Assembly: GCA_019671005.1 (NCBI GenBank)
Contig: CM033726.1
Span: 5,153,213-5,217,212 of the forward strand
Direction of reading: 5' to 3'
Length of the DNA stretch: 64,000 nt
From: Hibiscus mutabilis
Lineage: Eukaryota; Streptophyta; Magnoliopsida; Malvales; Malvaceae
A program made the position numbers and the translations under genes. Below are positions 58,694 to 64,000 of this stretch, piece by piece (position 1 is the stretch's first letter; every line of letters starts with the position of its first letter). Under the pieces are notes generated by a model that saw nothing but the letters and a program-made list of their open reading frames with translations, was not told the DNA's origin and did not search any database.

Positions 58694-59220
58694 AGTTGAT
58701 TGCACCACACATCTCCAAACTATGACACTCATTCTAAATCGGTCCCTAAACTTTTGAACATTCTAATTTCATCCTCAAACTATGGTTATTATTTTAGATT
58801 CGTCCCTAAACTTTTGAGCATTCCACTTTCATCCTTAAATTATGACTCTCATTCTAAATTGGTCCTCAAACTTTTTGAACATTCTAAAGTCATCCCCAAA
58901 TTATCAATATATGCTAATCATATCTTATGTTTATAAAACCGTTATAAAAATTGTTAATTGTCATGTAAAACGTATGTGTAATATGTAATATTATGATGTG
59001 GTATAAACGAAGATTTGAGGATGAAATTAGAATGTTCAAAAAGTTTGAGGACCAACTTAAAATGAGTCATAGTTTGAAGATGAAATTGGAATGTTCAAAA
59101 GTTTGGGGAAAAATTGAGAACGAATGTCATAGCTTGAAGATGAAATTAGAATGTTTAAAAGTTTAGGGACAAATTTAGAATAAGCGTTATAGTTTGAGGA
59201 CGTATGGTACAATTAACACT
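58694..59220. mobile_element. Foldback element whose arms each carry three tandem units
   Basis: The left arm has three ~65-base units of aaactatgacactcattcta...ggtccctaaacttttgaaca. The right arm has the same three units inverted (gtttgaggaccaacttaaaa...). The ends agttgattgcaccacacatc and agtgttaattgtaccatacg (from the right) are inverted repeats. No coding capacity. Confidence 0.85.
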
Positions 59221-59393
59221 TTTTTAAAATTTTTAATTTTATAAATTCAAAAATCTACAGCCAATCCCAATACCAAATTCGGTTTCCTTCGATGTGTTTT
59301 TTTATCATTTTATTTGAAAATATTATAAAAATAGAGATAAAAACGAAAAGAGTCGTGACTTTGAGAAAATAAAAAATAATACTTATTAAAATA

Positions 59394-59406
59394 CCCCCCC
59401 CCCCCC
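59394..59406 (+). repeat. Poly(C) run
   Basis: Thirteen consecutive C in AT-rich DNA. Length may be unreliable in an assembly. Confidence 0.9.
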
Positions 59407-59623
59407 AAAAGAATAAATTTGTGAGTGAAATATCAATATTTGTTATCAATATTTTATTAGTTTTGAATTTTTTTACTTCTAGAAGAAATTAATATTTTTA
59501 AAAATGTATTTAAATTCACAAATTTGTGATTTTTGTTTATAATAATTTAAATTATTACTCATGATTTAACCACCGTTTATACTTCTTCGGCCACCGGCAC
59601 CGATGTCTGATTTTTCCCATGTC

Positions 59624-59624
<1 letters not shown>

Positions 59625-59670
<46 letters not shown>
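59625..59670. repeat. (AT)n microsatellite at the 3' end of the LINE
   Basis: About 22 AT units directly follow the LINE 3' end (minus strand ...ttgcttttgtc). A similar run flanks the other side at 62151-62185. Confidence 0.95.
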
Positions 59671-59672
<2 letters not shown>

Positions 59673-61990
59673 CAAAAGCAAAGTTCATTAAAATCACGTG
59701 GTTACATCAAACAAGGGGAAACATCCTTCCCATGCAAAGCCGAAATGGCCACAACCAGACAGAACAAAACAAAAGCAATGGAAGGGGAATCCACAGACAC
59801 CGTCGAACATATCAGTCGACAAACACCGCTCGCAGGGCAAAACAAACGGAAAGATCCGAAAACATAAAACCAAATCAAGGAATGGACATAAAAATTCAAC
59901 TGATGCCCGTGCGAGAGCTCTATCATCCACCATGGAAAGAGGGTCTTGTCATCACTGACGAGAGTTGAGACACACCATTCGTGAGAGGCTTGAGAACGAC
60001 CACCAGGGTTTCCAACAAATCCTTAAGTGGAGAATAACGAAGAAGGGATCCGAAAAAAGTATGACATAACCAACAGAGAAACTTTGGATAAAACGTGAGT
60101 AAGTGACAATTGATCCCAGGGGAAGGTAGAGATCCCCTCGCTATCGATCGCCCCTTCCACACAGCGATGATAGCAGGGACAAAGATGATCATATTTGATG
60201 CAGATAACCTATCCCTGAGTTATCCGCCATATCATAAAGGTCCTCAAGAACCTACGAAATCTGCACGGACGAGAGACTAGAAAATGTTTCCTTCAATCCC
60301 TCCACGGTGCTCCCATTAATCAACTTCATTGACTCATCGACCACCAAAGATGGAATTGCAGTTACGTTGAGCCCAAAGGTGTCCAAACCCAACTCAATAA
60401 TTCCAACGTCTTCATGAACAATCCGAAAAATTTTGTTGACGTGCTTTCTTCTTGCAGCTTGCTTGATCAGAGTTAGTCTTTGAGAACCATAAGAGAACCC
60501 TCTTTTTGATTTCTCAAATCTATTAATCAAGGGTGATGAGTTTGTGACCGACAAAGGGAAGAAGGCCAGTTTAAGGGCCTCATCATTTGCAACAGCACCA
60601 AAACCATATGCCCCTCAATTGCCTGGGCTTATTTGAAAAATACCCTCAGAAATTTTCTCCATCAGCTCCCTTTTCGTGATGCTTGAAAAAGACTCAACGG
60701 GTTCATCGAATCTCTTCATTTTCCTACAAGTGGAAACATCCATTGCATCAAAATTATTGACTAAAAGGCTCTCCACAAAAGGATCTTCACTGCCATGATT
60801 GTCAGTAAGGCTATGGGCATCCATAATATCCATAATAATTTTGGGAGGAGGATATAGTTGACCTGGTATCATGACATCCTTTGTTTGAGACGAGGAACCA
60901 TAATCGAGAGTAAAAGGGTACTCTGTCCTATTATCTTGAGCCGACTGAGAATCTTCCTTCCACACGTTAGTCGGCACTTTTTCCAAGGCTTTCGTTGGTA
61001 TCATCGTACACTGGATAATGCTACTATTTTAGAGATAAAGAAGGTTAGGAATACGTGCCAAAGATTTGTCTGTTTCTCGGGCTGGACGAATGATACCCTC
61101 ATCCACCTGTAACCGGCCGGCGGCCAACTTATCAGCTGCGCCACCGTGATTCTAGTCGCGGATCGTTTCGCCGAAGTCCTTTTTCCACGTTGGATAGGCT
61201 CTTAACCAAGGTTCATACTTTCCAGCTCTCTTGTAGAGACGAGGTTCAAACCAACATTCCTTAGCTGCGTGCCCAAGTCTCTCGCCTCCATAGCAAAATT
61301 CAGGGATCTTCTTATACTTAAAGGATACTTCAAGAGGTTTAAAACACTTCTGGTTCGAGGAGAAACCCGTTTTAAGAGGGTCCTCGACTATAATAGCAAC
61401 CCTAATACTAAGTTGCCCATCCCATTTGACCTTCTGATCATCCTCTAAATTGGAGCCAAAGAATTTAGGGTAGAGGCTGCCTATCTTCAAGGTATTTTCC
61501 TTGCTGATGAGTGCCATAGGGAGATTGTGTACTTGTACCCATAACTCTTCGATAGAGAAGTCGATCTCCTCCAAGGCGGCTTCATATGGCTATTCCTTCA
61601 GGATTAACAACCGGTCTTTGGCTAAGGACTTTCATCTTTTCGACGATCGTAGGAAAAACAAAAAGAAACATATTTTTACCTAAGTCGTGGCACTCCAAGT
61701 CGTCTCCACACTACCAAGCTTTCTTAAGGATGGCCAAAGTTGTAGTATGTTGCTTTGCCACTCGGTTGGTGAGAATCTTTCCTACAAGGGAGTGGTCCTT
61801 AATGACCATATTAATTTCGCGGTCTTCATTCAAGTCAAGAGAGTTAGGCAGAATGTTTTCTTCCACCCTCTCCTTTGTCCTACCACCTTCAATAATGTCA
61901 GAATCCATCGAGTCCACCCCTGACAGATCAAGAAAACCTAATTGGAAAAGAAGTTAAGAAAAGCAAGAATAGAAAGTTTTCCGCCTCAAG
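59671..61990 (-). pseudogene. ORF1-only LINE (DUF4283 plus zinc-knuckle protein), decayed
   Basis: Minus strand: 61917-61690 carries MVIKDHSLVGKILTNRVAK, the start of a DUF4283 domain. 61574-61152 carries IEELWVQVHNLPMALIS, then LKTGF and a zf-CCHC_4-like CYGGERLGHAAKEC in which the second zinc-binding Cys is replaced by Gly. 61004-60615 and 60554-60252 are the hydrophilic C-terminal part. Stops lie near 61594 (TAG where relatives have Trp), after ETIRD (61152) and near 61030. The 3' UTR ends ttttaatgaactttgctttt, then the (AT)n run. The endonuclease/RT ORF2 expected between ORF1 and the 3' UTR is absent. The ORF1 protein would bind LINE RNA. Confidence 0.75.
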
Positions 61991-62147
61991 CCACGCCACA
62001 CTTCACCTCAAGCCAGTAGAGCCCAAAGATCTTACCACAAACTGTTCAAGAAACAGAAGGGAAGGAGCCAAAGAGAATCCTAATGGAAAGAATATAGAAA
62101 TAGCCATAGGAGAGGAGTTGGAAAACTATTAGAACTTAGTTTTGTGT

Positions 62148-62150
<3 letters not shown>

Positions 62151-62185
<35 letters not shown>
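62151..62185. repeat. (AT)n microsatellite upstream of the LINE
   Basis: About 17 AT units between gtgtcc and cactatcattcc. Confidence 0.95.
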
Positions 62186-62188
<3 letters not shown>

Positions 62189-63425
62189 TATCATTCCACC
62201 CGATAATAAACCATATATAAACAACTTTAATGACGCGACGTCATGTTGTATATTTTTGTAGAAAAGTTGGACTAGGCATAGACTCCTCCACAATAAATGT
62301 CAGCCCATACATATTATAAGTAACTCCGTCTGCATTTTGGTCCACAATGAACATGAAAATCCAACCCTTCTCTTCTTTTCAGTCAGAAAATTCAACCTTT
62401 GTCTATTTAGCCCATAACTTTGGGCTTTTTTTTCTCTCCAACTTCTGGGTTTTTTTCAATAATTAAATTACAGCTCATAACAATAATCATCATCATGTTT
62501 GTTGGTCGAAAGCATAACTACATTTAGATTTTCTTCCATATCAAGTGGTATACTTTGCAATTTTTAAAAGGAAAAATCCAAAATATATTTTTTGGAATTG
62601 TTTAGAAGTTGGATTTGGATATGAATCAGATAGGGGATACCCACACCAAACTTTATAAATATATAGGCAAATTAAGATATTGAATTATTTTGTGAGGTTG
62701 GTATTTGTCAAATCCACTCAAATTAAAAAACTCTATTTATTCTTAAATTGCTTATTTTTAACTATTGAATTTAAAATTTTAGAATTACCAACAAACAGTT
62801 TCTAATTCAAAAAAATGAATAAATGATTCAAATACAGATTTCAAATTTAAAAGTTGAAAAGAAAAAAAAAACTATAATAGCTTAGTCCATGACCATGCAT
62901 AAGGACTTGAATTGCATGTGCCTCTTTTAATTGCTTAGTCCTGTGTAATTAAGCCTTGGCTTCATTTTCATTTAAAACACTAAGTAAATATGAAAAGAAA
63001 AAGGAAAGGGAAAAGTTCATTTTTTAGGGAAAATTACATAAAATGTAATGGGTATATCTAATTAATGGTTCTATTCTATATCGCTTTTTAAAAGCGTTTT
63101 GGGTACTCGAATATTTGTGGATATTTAATTTATTTTCATTAATATATTGTGGATTCATATGATAATTTGGCGAAGCTTCCTCCACCGCTTATTGGATTGC
63201 TGCGAACGTTTTTGGAAAGTTTTAGCTCTCTCTTCAGATTCAGAAGGCAATTTTGGGGGCTCCATTTCAAATAGGCCTGCTTCGTCTTCACTACTCTCAT
63301 TTGATTTGATAAACAACAAAAATATTGTGGTTTATTCTTTAAATCACATGCGATTGTGATACAAGAATTGAATTCGATAAGTGAAGTTAGGTAAGTAGCT
63401 TAAGTTAACAGATATGGTTTGAAAA
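62186..63425. other. Intergenic stretch, no gene seen
   Basis: AT-rich DNA without domain-bearing frames. 63147-63359 is open but unrecognised. Confidence 0.5.
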
Positions 63426-63438
63426 ATTATCAAAAACA

Positions 63439-64000
63439 ATGAGCGAAAGGAGTGACAGACGTCGGCGATGCTGGACTATCTTTGTGGGTCATCTTTCGGA
63501 TCAGATTCATTGGAAGGGAGTGTGGCAGGTATTTGATCGACACAGACAAGTGATTGATGTCTTTGTTTCGATGAAAAGAGCAAGAGATGGTTCGCGGTTT
63601 GGATTTGTTCGTATGAGGACAGAGATGGAGGCTAGGCACGTTATTGAACGTTTGCATGGTAAGTGAATATATGGATCACAGATTATTGTCGGTTTCGCTC
63701 GTGAAGTGTCTTGAGATTACTATTAGAAACGAAAAGATAGAGCGGGGTTGAAGAGTGTGAAAGAGTTGAAGGCGCAGTTTGGGAAGGCACAAGAGGAGAA
63801 GCAGATTTGGGTTGTACAGGGTGTGATCGCCACAAATAAAGTTGAGGTTTTGCAAAGAGTGCGATCGCGTGGCGTCGGTTCCCAATTGGAATCGCAGTGT
63901 TGGCGAGGGAATTAAAGGCGGCGGAGGTTGAAGGTCTTTCAATAATGCGTATTGCGAGGTCTCGAATATTGTTAATGTTTACGAGTCTAGAGGTTAGAAG
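63439..64000 (+). pseudogene. RRM-containing LINE ORF1-like gene, 5' part, cut by the window end
   Basis: The frame 63439-63666 encodes an RNA-recognition motif: TIFVGHLSDQIHWKGVW (RNP2 region), DVFVSMKRARDGSRFGFVRM (RNP1 region, FGFVRM) and ARHVIERLHGK. After a TGA at 63664-63666 the frame continues as IYGSQIIVGFAREVS, the end of the RRM. Stops near 63712 and 63721 and then a region like KELKAQFGKAQEEKQIWVVQGV follow. Proteins of this layout in Malvaceae genomes are often labelled SR-type splicing factors, but the family is probably LINE ORF1-derived (recalled, inference). Stops at the ends of RRM strands show decay. Confidence 0.6.

Noticed and set aside
61687..61957. Plus-strand frames opposite the LINE ORF1
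   Set aside because: The minus strand carries DUF4283 motifs; the plus-strand frames are shadows.
1..64000. tRNA, rRNA and snRNA genes
   Set aside because: No complete cloverleaf, rRNA segment or snRNA signature was recognised; B-box-like motifs found belong to SINEs.

Overview
The window is AT-rich plant nuclear DNA, dominated by transposable elements. Exon/intron genes, degenerate LTR retrotransposons, LINEs, SINEs, MITEs and a CACTA transposon identify a seed plant. The gag type, the RRM-bearing LINE ORF1 type and the GH9/PMEI sequences look like those of Malvaceae (cotton and relatives). That attribution rests on recalled family resemblance, not on a search.

Only three host genes stand out. 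A C2-domain ABA-related (CAR-type) protein lies on the minus strand (21229-21891, three exons, 172 aa, intact). A secreted GH9 endo-1,4-beta-glucanase lies on the minus strand (35478-38612, seven exons) and carries two opposite one-base frameshifts plus a 3' end fused to a retrotransposon. A single-exon pectin methylesterase inhibitor lies on the plus strand (56059-56676, 205 aa, intact). GH9 and PMEI both act on the cell wall, but they are 17 kb apart and transposon-rich DNA separates them.

Layout: 1-328 is an LTR fragment. 329-2400 is a decayed Ty1/copia 3' half (RT, RNase H, LTR). 2782-15535 is an almost complete, non-autonomous Tat/Ogre-like Ty3/gypsy element: 2 kb LTRs, PBS, decayed gag, no recognisable pol, a 49-bp tandem array and a 389-bp duplication before the PPT. 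1918-17150 and 18366-21050 are two copies of a ~2.5 kb segmental duplication. The big element interrupts the first copy and a small MITE the second. 22.3-31.8 kb holds LINE, SINE and MITE remnants, including a LINE split by a solo copia LTR. 33193-35490 is a Tat-type LTR plus PBS abutting the GH9 gene. 41390-53044 is a solo LTR split by a 8975-bp CACTA element (43766-52740) carrying both decayed En/Spm-type genes. 53-60 kb holds several MITE/foldback elements around the PMEI gene. 59.7-62 kb is an ORF1-only LINE. The right edge enters another LINE ORF1 (RRM).

The best structural evidence is the set of exact or near-exact target-site duplications: cat for the CACTA element, ctaaa for the solo LTR around it, ttaaactta for a MULE-type MITE, an 11-bp direct repeat for the MITE in duplication copy B, and gtaca/ataca for the copia solo LTR. 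They fix element borders and give an order of events.
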